Assembly (NCBI RefSeq): GCF_017104715.1
Contig: NZ_JAAGPI010000022.1
Location: 1 to 64,000, forward strand
Source of the DNA: Burkholderia sp. Ac-20365
Lineage (GTDB): Bacteria; Pseudomonadota; Gammaproteobacteria; Burkholderiales; Burkholderiaceae
DNA: 64,000 nucleotides
Direction of reading: 5' to 3'
The notes beneath the pieces were generated by a model. That model was not told where the DNA came from and did no database searches. It saw nothing but the letters and a program-made list of their open reading frames with translations. Below are positions 18,957-28,264 of this stretch, one piece after another. How positions within the stretch are numbered: the stretch's first letter is position 1; the number at the start of each line of letters is the position of its first letter. The translations under genes were made by a program, and so were the position numbers.

Positions 18957-20071
18957 CGATGCAACAACGCACGCTGATGGTGATGGCAGGCGGGACCGGC
19001 GGACACGTGTTCCCGGGCCTCGCTGTTGCGCACCTGATGCAGGCGTGGGGCTGGCGCGTCGTGTGGCTCGGCAATCCGGCCGGCATGGAAGCGACGCTCG
19101 TCCCGAAACACGGCATTCCGATGGAGTACGTGCAGTTCGGCGGGCTGCGCGGCAAGGGCATGAAGACCAAGCTGATGCTGCCCGTGAATCTGCTGCGCGC
19201 GTGCATGCAGAGCCTGTCGGTGCTGCGTCGGGTGAAGCCCGATGTGGTGCTCGGCATGGGCGGCTACATCACGTTCCCGGCGGGCGTGATGACGGCATTG
19301 AGCGGCACGCCGCTCGTGCTGCACGAACAGAATTCGATCGCGGGTCTCGCGAACAAGGTGCTCGCGAAGCTTGCCAAGCGTGTGCTCGTCGCGTTTCCGA
19401 ACGCGCTTGCGCACGCTGAATGGACGGGCAATCCGATTCGTGAGGAACTTGCGCGCACGCCAGCACCCAAAGCACGCTACGCGGCGCGTAGTGGTCCGCT
19501 GAATGTGCTGGTCGTGGGCGGCAGTCTCGGCGCGTCTGCATTGAACGAAGTGGTGCCGCGCGCACTGGCGAAGCTCGCGCCGCAGGAGCGGCCGCGCATC
19601 GTGCATCAGGCGGGCGCGAAACATATCGACGCATTGCGCGCGAACTATGAAGCAGCCGGTATCGCGGCGAACGACGACGTGCAACTCGTGCCGTTCATCG
19701 ACGACATGACGAGCGCCTATGCGAACGCGGATCTGGTGATCTGCCGTTCGGGCGCGATGACGGTCGCCGAGATCGCGGCGGTGGGCGTGGCGGCATTCTT
19801 CGTGCCGTTCCCGTACGCCGTCGACGATCACCAGACAACCAACGCAGCGTTTCTCGCCGACAACGGCGCAGCGCTGCTCGTACAACAGCGCGATCTGTCG
19901 GCGGAAACGCTCGCCGACTGGTTGCGCAGCCAGACGCGGGCGACGCTCGCGGAGATGGCGGAGCGTTCGCGCTCGCTCGCGAAACCCGATGCCGCCGAGC
20001 AGGTCGCGCAGATCTGCGCCGCAGTGGCCGGCGTGACACCGAGCCTGAGCCCGGAAGGAAAGCAGCAATGA
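18953..20071 (+). CDS. murG: UDP-GlcNAc:lipid I N-acetylglucosaminyltransferase MurG
   Basis: Peripheral membrane GT-B enzyme that converts lipid I to lipid II. The N-terminal glycine loop GGTGGHVFPGLAVA (near residues 13-26), HEQN and the C-terminal PFPYAVDDHQTTNA motif are intact. Start ATG at 18953 overlaps the ftsW stop; a second in-frame ATG lies two codons later. Length 372 residues. The stop overlaps murC by ATGA. Confidence 0.96.
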   Translation: MTMQQRTLMVMAGGTGGHVFPGLAVAHLMQAWGWRVVWLGNPAGMEATLVPKHGIPMEYVQFGGLRGKGMKTKLMLPVNLLRACMQSLSVLRRVKPDVVLGMGGYITFPAGVMTALSGTPLVLHEQNSIAGLANKVLAKLAKRVLVAFPNALAHAEWTGNPIREELARTPAPKARYAARSGPLNVLVVGGSLGASALNEVVPRALAKLAPQERPRIVHQAGAKHIDALRANYEAAGIAANDDVQLVPFIDDMTSAYANADLVICRSGAMTVAEIAAVGVAAFFVPFPYAVDDHQTTNAAFLADNGAALLVQQRDLSAETLADWLRSQTRATLAEMAERSRSLAKPDAAEQVAQICAAVAGVTPSLSPEGKQQ

Positions 20072-21462
20072 AACACATCGTCAAACACATTCACTTTGTC
20101 GGGATCGGCGGCGCGGGCATGAGCGGCATCGCCGAAGTGCTCGTCAATCTCGGCTATCAGGTGAGCGGTTCGGATCTGTCGCGCAATGCCGTGACGGAGC
20201 GTCTTGCAGCGCTCGGCGCGCGTATTGCGATCGGTCACGACGCGGAGAATATCGAAGGCGCGAATGCTGTCGTCGTATCGACGGCTGTGCGCAGCGACAA
20301 CCCCGAAGTGCTCGCAGCACGTCATCGCCGTATTCCGATCGTGCCGCGCGCCGTGATGCTTGCGGAACTGATGCGCCTGAAGCAGGGCATCGCGATTGCC
20401 GGCACGCACGGCAAGACGACCACGACGTCGCTGGTCGCGAGCGTGCTCGCGGCGGGCGGTCTCGATCCGACCTTCGTGATCGGCGGCCGCCTGATCAGCG
20501 CGGGCGCGAATGCGCGTCTCGGCACGGGCGATTTCATCGTCGCCGAAGCGGACGAATCGGACGCGTCATTTCTGAACCTGTTCCCGGTGATCGAAGTCAT
20601 CACGAACATCGACGCCGATCACATGGATACCTACGGCCACGATTTCGCGCGGCTCAAGCAGGCGTTCATTGAATTTACGCATCGTCTGCCGTTCTATGGG
20701 ATTGCGGTGCTGTGCGTCGACGATCCGAACGTGAAGGAGATCCTGCCGTTCGTGTCGAAGCCGATCATCCGTTACGGTCTCGCGCCTGATGCGCAAGTGC
20801 GCGCAGTCAACGTCGAAGCCCGCGAAGGCAAGATGCATTTCACGGCAATGCGCGAAGACGCAGCGCCGATCGACATCGTTTTGAACCTGCCTGGTTTGCA
20901 CAATGTGCAGAACGCGCTGGCCGCAATTGCAATTGCGACTGAACTTGAGGTGAAAGATGCCGATATCCAGCGAGCACTCGCGGATTTCAACGGCGTCGGC
21001 CGACGCTTCCAGCGCTACGGCGAAGTGAGCGTGGCAAGCGGCGGCGCCTACACGCTCGTCGACGACTACGGTCATCACCCGGTCGAAATGGCAGCGACGG
21101 TCGCGGCGGCGCGCGGTGCATTCCCCGACAAGCGTCTCGTGCTCGCATTCCAGCCGCACCGTTTCACGCGCACGCGCGATTGCTTCGAAGATTTCGTGAA
21201 GGTGCTGTCGACGGTCGATGCGCTCGTGCTGACGGAAGTCTACTCAGCAGGCGAAGCGCCCATCGTCGCAGCGGATGGCCGTGCGCTCACCCGTGCGATT
21301 CGCGTGGCGGGCAAGGTCGAGCCGGTTTTTGTCGAAACAGTGGATGAAGTGCCGGACGCGCTCAGTTCGATCGTGCGCGACGGCGATGTGGTGATCACGA
21401 TGGGCGCAGGTTCGATCGGCAGCGTGCCGGGTCGGCTTGCAGGAAACGAAGGTGTGAAATGA
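20068..21462 (+). CDS. murC: UDP-MurNAc:L-Ala ligase MurC
   Basis: First Mur ligase, adding L-alanine to UDP-MurNAc. The sequence shows GIGGAGMSG near the N-terminus, the ATP loop GTHGKTTTTS near residue 113, and DDYGHHPVE and QPHRFTRT in the C-terminal half. Length 464 residues. It overlaps murG and ddlB by 4 bp. Confidence 0.96.
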   Translation: MKHIVKHIHFVGIGGAGMSGIAEVLVNLGYQVSGSDLSRNAVTERLAALGARIAIGHDAENIEGANAVVVSTAVRSDNPEVLAARHRRIPIVPRAVMLAELMRLKQGIAIAGTHGKTTTTSLVASVLAAGGLDPTFVIGGRLISAGANARLGTGDFIVAEADESDASFLNLFPVIEVITNIDADHMDTYGHDFARLKQAFIEFTHRLPFYGIAVLCVDDPNVKEILPFVSKPIIRYGLAPDAQVRAVNVEAREGKMHFTAMREDAAPIDIVLNLPGLHNVQNALAAIAIATELEVKDADIQRALADFNGVGRRFQRYGEVSVASGGAYTLVDDYGHHPVEMAATVAAARGAFPDKRLVLAFQPHRFTRTRDCFEDFVKVLSTVDALVLTEVYSAGEAPIVAADGRALTRAIRVAGKVEPVFVETVDEVPDALSSIVRDGDVVITMGAGSIGSVPGRLAGNEGVK

Positions 21463-22400
21463 GCGGTATCGATCCTAAATCTTTCGGCAAGGTAGCAGTG
21501 CTGCTCGGTGGCGTGTCCGCCGAGCGCGAAGTGTCGTTGAACTCCGGCCGTCTCGTGCTGCAAGGTCTGCGCGATGCGGGCGTCGACGCGCATCCGTTCG
21601 ATCCGTCCGAGCGTCCGCTCGCGGCATTGAAGGACGAAGGCTTTGTGCGCGCGTTCAACGCGTTGCACGGCGGCTACGGCGAAAACGGCCAGATTCAGGG
21701 CGCGCTCGATTTCTACGGTATCCGTTACACGGGCAGCGGCGTGCTCGGCTCGGCGCTCGGTCTCGACAAGTTCCGCACGAAGCTCGTGTGGCAACAGCTC
21801 GGCGTGCCGACGCCGCCGTTCGAAGCCGTGCTGCGCGGCGACGACTACACCGCGCGCGCGAAAGACATCGTCGCGAAGCTCGGCTTGCCGCTCTTCGTGA
21901 AGCCGGCGAGCGAAGGTTCGAGCGTTGCCGTCATCAAGGTGAAGACCGCTGACGCACTCGTGCCCGCGCTCGAAGAAGCGGTGAAGTTCGACAAGATCGT
22001 CGTGGTGGAGAAGAGCATCGAAGGTGGTGGCGAGTACACGGCGTGCATCGCTGGCGATCTCGATCTGCCCATCATTCGCATCGTGCCCGCCGGCGAGTTC
22101 TACGACTATCACGCGAAGTACATCGCCAACGACACGCAGTACCTGATTCCGTGCGGCATCGCGGCTGACGAAGAAGCGCGTCTGAAGAAGATCGCGCGTC
22201 AGGCGTTCGACGTGCTCGGCTGCACCGACTGGGGCCGCGCCGATTTCATGCTCGACGGCGAAGGCAACCCGTATTTCCTGGAAGTGAACACGGCACCCGG
22301 CATGACGGATCACTCGCTGCCGCCGAAGGCTGCGCGCGCTGTCGGCATCAGCTATCAGGAGCTGGTGGTGAAGGTGCTGGCACTGACGCTGAAGGATTAA
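21459..22400 (+). CDS. ddlB: D-alanine:D-alanine ligase B
   Basis: ATP-grasp enzyme that makes the D-Ala-D-Ala used by MurF. Motifs EKSIEGGGEYT, GRADFMLD and EVNTAPGMTDHSL (metal and substrate binding) are present. Length 313 residues. The start overlaps murC, and ftsQ follows after 15 bp, the arrangement seen in E. coli. Confidence 0.95.
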   Translation: MSGIDPKSFGKVAVLLGGVSAEREVSLNSGRLVLQGLRDAGVDAHPFDPSERPLAALKDEGFVRAFNALHGGYGENGQIQGALDFYGIRYTGSGVLGSALGLDKFRTKLVWQQLGVPTPPFEAVLRGDDYTARAKDIVAKLGLPLFVKPASEGSSVAVIKVKTADALVPALEEAVKFDKIVVVEKSIEGGGEYTACIAGDLDLPIIRIVPAGEFYDYHAKYIANDTQYLIPCGIAADEEARLKKIARQAFDVLGCTDWGRADFMLDGEGNPYFLEVNTAPGMTDHSLPPKAARAVGISYQELVVKVLALTLKD

Positions 22401-22415
22401 GGAACTCGCCCGGAC

Positions 22416-23168
22416 ATGTGGAACAACGTTCGCCAGCTCAATCTCGCCGCCAACGCGTTGCACGCGTTGTTGCTGCTCGTGCTGCTGGCGGCAGGCGGTT
22501 ACTGGCTGATCCAGCGCCCGAACTTTGCGCTGCGCGAGATCCGCATCGACGGCGACACGGAACACATCAACTCGCCGACAGTGCGCGCGGGCGTGGTCGG
22601 CAAGTTGAAGGGCAACTTCTTCACCGTCGATCTCGACACGGCGCGTACCGCGTTCGAGCAGATGCCGTGGGTGCGTCACGCGAGCGTGCGCCGCGTGTGG
22701 CCGAATGCGCTGGCAATTACGCTCGAAGAATACAAGCCGCTTGGCACATGGGGCACCGATCAACTCGTGAGCACTGACGGAGAAGTGTTCACCGCGAACC
22801 AGGGCGAGCTCGAAGAAGAGCTGCCCGCGTTCGATGGCCCGGAAGGGTCGGCGAAAGAAGTCGTCGCGCGTTATCAGGACTTCAGGAAGTGGTTCGCGCC
22901 GGTTGGCGCGACGCCGGATGAAGTGACGCTGTCACCGCGCTTTGCGTGGACGGTGAAGCTGTCGAACGGCATGCAGGTCGAACTGGGACGCGAGCGCAAT
23001 CAGGACACGCTCGCCGACCGTTGCAAGCGGCTGACCGCGGCATGGGGCGCGGTGACGCAACGTTGGGGGAAGGACATCGAATATGCGGACTTGCGCTATC
23101 CGAACGGTTTCGCCATTCGTGCGGCAGGCATGCGCTTCATTACGGAACCCGACAAGGGTAAGAAGTAA
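22416..23168 (+). CDS. ftsQ: Cell division protein FtsQ
   Basis: Bitopic membrane protein that anchors the FtsQLB complex. One membrane segment (about residues 12-31) is followed by a periplasmic POTRA domain (IRIDGDTEHINS region, about 38-110) and the beta domain. Length 250 residues. Sits between ddlB and ftsA as in other proteobacteria. Confidence 0.94.
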   Translation: MWNNVRQLNLAANALHALLLLVLLAAGGYWLIQRPNFALREIRIDGDTEHINSPTVRAGVVGKLKGNFFTVDLDTARTAFEQMPWVRHASVRRVWPNALAITLEEYKPLGTWGTDQLVSTDGEVFTANQGELEEELPAFDGPEGSAKEVVARYQDFRKWFAPVGATPDEVTLSPRFAWTVKLSNGMQVELGRERNQDTLADRCKRLTAAWGAVTQRWGKDIEYADLRYPNGFAIRAAGMRFITEPDKGKK

Positions 23169-23195
23169 CAGGACATCACACGCAATGAGCACGCT

Positions 23196-24428
23196 ATGAG
23201 TAAAGACTATAAAGATCTGCTGGTAGCCCTCGACATCGGCACGGCGAAAGTGGTCGCGATCGTCGCCGAGTTGAAGGGCGAAGGTCATTACGAGGTGATC
23301 GGACTCGGCCAGAGCGAATCGAAGGGGCTCAAGAAAGGCGTCGTGGTGAACATCGAGGCCACGGTGCAGTCCATTCAACGCGCGCTCGAAGAAGCCGAGC
23401 TGATGGCCGACTGCAAAATCACGAACGTGTTCACCGGGATCGCGGGCAGCCATATCCGCAGCTTCAATTCGAGCGGGATGGTCGCGATCAAGGAAAAGGA
23501 AGTCACGCAGACGGACGTTGCGCGCGTGATCGAAACGGCCAAGGCGATCAACATTCCGACCGATCAGCAGGTGCTGCACATCCTGACGCAGGAATTCATC
23601 ATCGACGGCCAGGAAGATGTGCGCGAGCCGATCGGCATGAGCGGCATCCGTCTGGAAGTGAAGGTGCACATCGTGACGGGCGCGGTCAGCGCGGCGCAGA
23701 ACATCGTCAAGTGCGTGCGCCGCTGCGGCCTCGAAGTGAACGATCTGATCCTGCAGCCGCTGGCGTCGTCGCTCGCAGTGCTGACGGAAGACGAGAAAGA
23801 ACTGGGCGTGGTGCTGGTCGATATCGGCGGCGGCACGACGGATATCGCGATCTTCAGCGAAGGCGCAATCCGTCATACAGCGGTGATTCCTATTGCTGGC
23901 GACCAGATCACGAGCGATATCGCGATGGCTTTGCGCACGCCGACGCCGGATGCCGAAGACATCAAGGTCAGCTACGGCATCGCGAAGCAGGCGCTCGCCG
24001 ATCCGGACGAGATGATCGAAGTGCCGGGTCTGGGCGAGCGCGGTCCGCGCACGCTGTCGCGCCAGGCGCTCGCGGCCGTGGTCGAGCCGCGCGTCGAAGA
24101 ACTGTTTTCGCTCGTGCAGCAGGTCGTGCGCGAGTCGGGTTACGAAGAACTGCTGAGCTCGGGCGTCGTGCTGACAGGCGGCGCGTCGATGATGCCGGGC
24201 ATGGTCGAGCTGGGTGAAGACATTTTCCTGAAGCCGGTGCGCATTGGCGTGCCGGAATACGCAGGCGGTCTCGCAGACGTGGTGCGCAATCCGCGTTATT
24301 CGACGGCGATGGGTCTGCTCGTCGAAGGCCGCTCGCAGCGCATGCGCGGTCGCAAGGTCGCGGTGCAGTCGGGATCGATGGGTCAGGTGTTCACGAGGAT
24401 GAAGGACTGGTTCCTCGGCAATTTCTAA
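23196..24428 (+). CDS. ftsA: Cell division actin-like protein FtsA
   Basis: Actin-fold ATPase that tethers FtsZ to the membrane. Phosphate-binding loops DIGTAKV (near 14) and VDIGGGTTDIAIF (near 207) and a TGGAS motif are intact. The C-terminal segment GQVFTRMKDWFLGNF is the amphipathic membrane-targeting helix. Length 410 residues. Confidence 0.96.
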   Translation: MSKDYKDLLVALDIGTAKVVAIVAELKGEGHYEVIGLGQSESKGLKKGVVVNIEATVQSIQRALEEAELMADCKITNVFTGIAGSHIRSFNSSGMVAIKEKEVTQTDVARVIETAKAINIPTDQQVLHILTQEFIIDGQEDVREPIGMSGIRLEVKVHIVTGAVSAAQNIVKCVRRCGLEVNDLILQPLASSLAVLTEDEKELGVVLVDIGGGTTDIAIFSEGAIRHTAVIPIAGDQITSDIAMALRTPTPDAEDIKVSYGIAKQALADPDEMIEVPGLGERGPRTLSRQALAAVVEPRVEELFSLVQQVVRESGYEELLSSGVVLTGGASMMPGMVELGEDIFLKPVRIGVPEYAGGLADVVRNPRYSTAMGLLVEGRSQRMRGRKVAVQSGSMGQVFTRMKDWFLGNF

Positions 24429-24551
24429 GAAGAATTCGAAGTAAAAGGAAATTCGCGCTGGTGCCGGCGGCTGGCGCGCGACAGGAGGTTGCCCGATCTC
24501 CTGCCGAATAACGGCCGAGGAAGTGGTTCTTTTTTTCTTGACGGAGGCAAC

Positions 24552-25745
24552 ATGGAATTCCAGATGCTGGAAACGGAAACCAACGGCACCATCATCAAGG
24601 TGGTGGGCGTCGGTGGTGCGGGCGGCAATGCAGTTACGCACATGATCAATCGCGGCGTGCAAGGCGTCGACTTCATCGTGATGAACACGGACGCACAGGC
24701 GCTGTCGCGCTCGCGCGCGCCGAACGTCATCCAGTTGGGCAATACGGGGCTGGGCGCTGGCGCGAAGCCGGAAATGGGCCGCTCGGCAGCAGAAGAAGCA
24801 CGTGAGCGCATCGCGGACGCACTGCGTGGCGCGCACATGGTGTTCATCACGGCAGGCATGGGCGGCGGCACGGGCACGGGCGCAGCACCCGTGGTCGCGC
24901 AGATCGCCAAGGAAATGGGCATTCTGACGGTGGGTGTCGTCAGCAAGCCGTTCGAGTTCGAAGGCGGCAAGCGCATGCGCGTCGCTGAAGCAGGTTCGCA
25001 GCAGCTGGAGGATCACGTCGACTCGCTGATCGTCGTTCTGAACGACAAGCTGTTCGACGTGATGGGCGATGACGCCGAAATGGACAAGTGCTTCCAGTGC
25101 GCTGACGATGTGCTCAACAACGCAGTTGCCGGTATCGCTGAAATCATCAACGTCGACGGTCTGGTGAACGTCGACTTCGAAGACGTGAAGACGGTGATGG
25201 GCGAGCAGGGCAAGGCAATGATGGGCACGGCGACGGTGGCCGGCGTCGATCGCGCGCGTCTCGCGGCAGAGCAGGCTGTGGCCAGCCCGCTGCTGGAAGG
25301 CGTCGATCTGTCGGGCGCGCGTGGCGTGCTGGTCAACATCACGTCGAGCCGTTCGCTGCGTTTGTCCGAAACGCGCGAAGTCATGAACACGATCAAGAGC
25401 TATGCTGCTGATGACGCGACCGTGATTTTCGGCGCGGTGTACGACGACGCGATGGGCGATGCGCTGCGCGTGACGGTGGTGGCAACGGGTCTGGGCCGTG
25501 CTGCGAAGAAGCAGCAATCGGCACCGATGACGCTGCTGCGCACGGGCACGGACAACCAGCCGATCGGCGCGATGCAACATGCGTACGCACCGCAACACGC
25601 AACGACGGCGGACTACGGTTCGCTCGACACGCCGGCAGTGTGGCGTACGTCGCGTGATACGGCTGCTTCGCACGTGCAGGCGCTGCAGGAAAAGGGCGTC
25701 GATACGTACGACATCCCGGCCTTCCTGCGCAAGCAGGCAGACTGA
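24552..25745 (+). CDS. ftsZ: Cell division tubulin-like GTPase FtsZ
   Basis: Forms the Z ring. The start at 24552 follows GGAGG and gives 397 residues (MEFQMLETE); the open frame upstream to 24489 is leader. The tubulin signature GGGTGTGAAPVVA is near residue 105. A variable A/Q/T-rich linker leads to the C-terminal peptide YDIPAFLRKQAD, which binds FtsA and ZipA-type partners. A 123-bp spacer after ftsA could hold an own promoter. Last gene of the dcw run. Confidence 0.97.
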   Translation: MEFQMLETETNGTIIKVVGVGGAGGNAVTHMINRGVQGVDFIVMNTDAQALSRSRAPNVIQLGNTGLGAGAKPEMGRSAAEEARERIADALRGAHMVFITAGMGGGTGTGAAPVVAQIAKEMGILTVGVVSKPFEFEGGKRMRVAEAGSQQLEDHVDSLIVVLNDKLFDVMGDDAEMDKCFQCADDVLNNAVAGIAEIINVDGLVNVDFEDVKTVMGEQGKAMMGTATVAGVDRARLAAEQAVASPLLEGVDLSGARGVLVNITSSRSLRLSETREVMNTIKSYAADDATVIFGAVYDDAMGDALRVTVVATGLGRAAKKQQSAPMTLLRTGTDNQPIGAMQHAYAPQHATTADYGSLDTPAVWRTSRDTAASHVQALQEKGVDTYDIPAFLRKQAD

Positions 25746-25772
25746 GGCTCACGCAGGAGCGGGCTTTCTGCG

Positions 25773-25798
25773 GCGTAATCTTTTCTGTTGGATTACGC
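25773..25798 (+). terminator. Hairpin after ftsZ, possible dcw terminator
   Basis: An 8-bp stem (GCGTAATC 25773-25780 with GATTACGC 25791-25798) has a 10-nt loop. It is 28 bp past the ftsZ stop but has no U-tract, so it may stabilise the 3' end rather than terminate. Confidence 0.35.
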
Positions 25799-25982
25799 GC
25801 GGCAGAACTGCACGAGCGTGGCGGGTGGAATGGCGAACAGGCCGCGTTGGGTTGCGCGCGCGGCATGGACAGGTGCCCTCTTCGTGAAGACGAAGCGGTT
25901 TGGGCCACTGTCGCCAGATGAAATCTCCACTGCGGCACGAGACCGTGCGAGCGATGCTCCGCATCGATGCGAAGGAACGAGC

Positions 25983-26492
25983 ATGATTCAGGTAGGTGAA
26001 AAGCTTCCCCAGGCGACCGTTTACGAGTTGATCGAAGACGAACGCGAGGGCTGCACGATCGGGCCGAACAGCTTCGACGTGCGCGAGCAGACGGCGGGCA
26101 AGCGCGTGGTGATCTTCGGATTGCCGGGCGCGTTCACGCCCACCTGTTCGGCGAAGCACGTGCCGGGTTACGTCGAGCAGGCAGAGAAGTTGCGCGCTGC
26201 CGGTATCGACGAGATCTGGTGCGTCTCCGTCAACGACGCGTTCGTGATGGGCGCGTGGGCACGCGATCAGCGCACCTCGGGCAAGGTGCGCATGATGGCG
26301 GACGGCAGCGCGGCTTTCACCAAAGCGCTCGGTCTGGAGCAGGATCTGTCGGCGCGCGGCATGGGAATCCGTTCCCAGCGCTACGCAATGGTGATCGACG
26401 ACGGCGTGGTCAAGACGCTGCACGTCGAAGCACCCGGCAAGTTCGAAGTCAGCGATGCGGCCAGTATTCTCGCGACGTTGAGCCAGACATGA
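25983..26492 (+). CDS. Peroxiredoxin (Prx5-type)
   Basis: Thiol peroxidase of the AhpC/TSA fold, Prx5/glutaredoxin-dependent class, reducing hydrogen peroxide and organic peroxides in the cytoplasm. The peroxidatic cysteine lies in GAFTPTCSAKHVPGY (near residues 43-57). Start at 25983 is preceded by AAGGAACGAG and gives 169 residues; the longer open frame from 25788 is not similar to the family. It sits alone between ftsZ and lpxC. The resolving partner (glutathione/glutaredoxin or another cysteine) is unknown. Confidence 0.88.
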   Translation: MIQVGEKLPQATVYELIEDEREGCTIGPNSFDVREQTAGKRVVIFGLPGAFTPTCSAKHVPGYVEQAEKLRAAGIDEIWCVSVNDAFVMGAWARDQRTSGKVRMMADGSAAFTKALGLEQDLSARGMGIRSQRYAMVIDDGVVKTLHVEAPGKFEVSDAASILATLSQT

Positions 26493-26592
26493 CGCGGCCG
26501 TGAGGCTTCGTCGCAGCTGCAAACCGACCGCAAACGTTGGTTGTTGCGCTGCGGCAACGCTTTCATGACGCCGTTGTGACAGGCCGTAACGC

Positions 26593-26633
26593 GGGCCGAT
26601 GACCGGAAACGCCTCCGTTCCGGGCATCGGCCC
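26593..26633 (+). terminator. Long hairpin after the peroxiredoxin gene
   Basis: GGGCCGATG pairs with CATCGGCCC and the inner CCGGAA with TTCCGG. The total stem is about 15 bp with small bulges. There is no U-tract, so function as terminator is only probable. Confidence 0.4.
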
Positions 26634-26709
26634 GTCACGCTTCCCGATCAGGTAACGTAGAGAAACAGATTGAAACGCCAGCGCAACGACGCTCCGGAAA
26701 CGATTGGAG

Positions 26710-26715
26710 TATAAT
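26710..26715 (+). promoter_or_regulatory. -10 box upstream of lpxC
   Basis: A consensus TATAAT lies 57 bp before the lpxC start. No good -35 is seen at 16-18 bp. A short AT-rich hairpin (26732-26751) follows it in the presumed leader. Confidence 0.45.
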
Positions 26716-26771
26716 TCGTGCTATGAATTAAAAAATCCTGATTGGGATTTTCAATCGAATAGAAGACCACC

Positions 26772-27689
26772 ATGTTGAAGCAGCGCACTATCAAACAGAT
26801 CGTCAAGACGGTCGGCATTGGCGTCCACTCCGGACGCAAGGTCGAACTGACGCTCCGCCCGGCGGCGCCGGACACGGGCATTGTGTTCTCGCGCGTGGAT
26901 TTGCCCACGCCGGTGGACATTCCCGCGTCGGCGATGTCGATCGGCGATACGCGCCTCGCATCGGTGTTGCAGAAAGACGGCGCGCGCGTGTCGACGATCG
27001 AACACCTGATGTCCGCGTGCGCGGGCCTCGGGATCGACAATCTGTACGTCGACGTAACCGCCGAAGAAATTCCCATCATGGACGGCAGCGCAGCGTCCTT
27101 CGTGTTCCTGATCCAGTCGGCGGGCATTGAAGAACAGAACGCGGCGAAGAAGTTCATCAAGGTGACCAAGCCGGTCGAAATCCGCGACGGCGATAAATTC
27201 GCGCGTCTCGACCCGTATTTCGGCTTCAAGCTGAAGTTCACGATCGATTTCCGCCATCCGGCTGTCGATAAAACCGGTCAGTCGCTGGAAGTGGACTTCG
27301 CGAACACGTCGTATGTGCGTGAAATCGCGCGGGCGCGTACGTTCGGCTTTGCGCATGAAGTCGAAATGATGCGCGAGCTCGGTCTGGCGCGCGGCGGCAG
27401 CATGGACAACGCGATCGTGCTCGACGAGTACCGCATCCTGAACAATGACGGCCTGCGTTACGACGACGAGTTCGTGAAGCACAAGATGCTGGACGCAATC
27501 GGCGATCTGTACGTGGTCGGCCACCCGCTGCTCGCGTCGTATGACGCGTACAAGTCGGGGCACGGCCTGAATAACGCGCTGCTGCGCGAATTGCTGGCAC
27601 ACGAAGATTCGTACGAGATCGTCACGTTTGACGATCCGCAGAAGGCGCCGCGCGGTTTCGCGTACGACACGCAAACGGCGTTTGCCTGA
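26772..27689 (+). CDS. lpxC: UDP-3-O-acyl-N-acetylglucosamine deacetylase LpxC
   Basis: Zinc deacetylase that commits precursor to lipid A synthesis. Metal ligands are His78 in TIEHLMSA and the C-terminal GHPLLASYDAYKSGH region; the EEIPIMDGSA motif is intact. Length 305 residues, as usual. Own terminator follows. Confidence 0.97.
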   Translation: MLKQRTIKQIVKTVGIGVHSGRKVELTLRPAAPDTGIVFSRVDLPTPVDIPASAMSIGDTRLASVLQKDGARVSTIEHLMSACAGLGIDNLYVDVTAEEIPIMDGSAASFVFLIQSAGIEEQNAAKKFIKVTKPVEIRDGDKFARLDPYFGFKLKFTIDFRHPAVDKTGQSLEVDFANTSYVREIARARTFGFAHEVEMMRELGLARGGSMDNAIVLDEYRILNNDGLRYDDEFVKHKMLDAIGDLYVVGHPLLASYDAYKSGHGLNNALLRELLAHEDSYEIVTFDDPQKAPRGFAYDTQTAFA

Positions 27690-27710
27690 AGCGCTGAGCG
27701 GTAAAAGAAA

Positions 27711-27737
27711 AAGCGGCCTGAACGGGCCGCTTTTTTC
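27711..27737 (+). terminator. Terminator after lpxC, probably bidirectional
   Basis: An 8-bp stem (AAGCGGCC 27711-27718 with GGCCGCTT 27725-27732) is followed by TTTT, and preceded by an A-rich run that would give a U-tract for the converging dciA transcript. Confidence 0.88.
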
Positions 27738-27760
27738 ATTTCAGCACGCTGTTGACGAAT

Positions 27761-28264
27761 TCACTTCCGGTGGCGAGCCGCCATGCGCGCAAGCGCTTCC
27801 TGCAACGGAGACGGTGCCAGCGACTCGCTCAGATCGTGCAGCGCGTCGGCACCCACGCGTGACATCCGCGCCTGCTTGGCGCGCGGCGGCTCTTTGACCG
27901 CCTGCGGGCGCACGCGGATTCTCAGCGAATTAACGGGCCAGCCTCGCTGCTGTAAATCCGACAGCAGACGCGGCTCGAGATGCCGCAACCGCGCGGCAAG
28001 CGCATTGTGGGCAGCAAACAGCGCGAGCACGCCGTCCTTGATGAAGCCGGGCTCGACGCTCGTCGCCAGATAATCGGGGAGCAATTCGGTGAGATCGCGT
28101 TCGAGCGCGGCAACCTGCTCGACGCCGGCGCGCAGCGCGGCGAAGGCATCGGTGCGGTTCAGCACTTCGGCGACGGCCTGCGGCCGGCGCACGCCGAACG
28201 ACTTCGAGCCCAGCTTGGGGCCGGGCTTCAGCGACTGCCTTGAAAACGGTGAGAAACGGCTCAT
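27761..28264 (-). CDS. dciA: DUF721 protein, DciA-type helicase operator
   Basis: The DUF721 family includes DciA, the ancestral loader of the DnaB replicative helicase in bacteria lacking DnaC. The start at 28264 gives 167 residues (MSRFSPFSRQ); longer versions of the frame run into low-complexity arginine-rich sequence. The N-terminal half carries the DUF721 domain (about 25-110). Position between lpxC and secA is the same as in Pseudomonas, where DciA was characterised. Function here is by family and synteny. Confidence 0.8.
   Translation of the reverse strand: MSRFSPFSRQSLKPGPKLGSKSFGVRRPQAVAEVLNRTDAFAALRAGVEQVAALERDLTELLPDYLATSVEPGFIKDGVLALFAAHNALAARLRHLEPRLLSDLQQRGWPVNSLRIRVRPQAVKEPPRAKQARMSRVGADALHDLSESLAPSPLQEALARMAARHRK

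Noticed and set aside
22932..25673. Minus-strand open frame of 913 codons across ftsQ-ftsA-ftsZ
   Set aside because: Fully antisense to three well identified genes, with no ribosome binding site and no recognisable domain.
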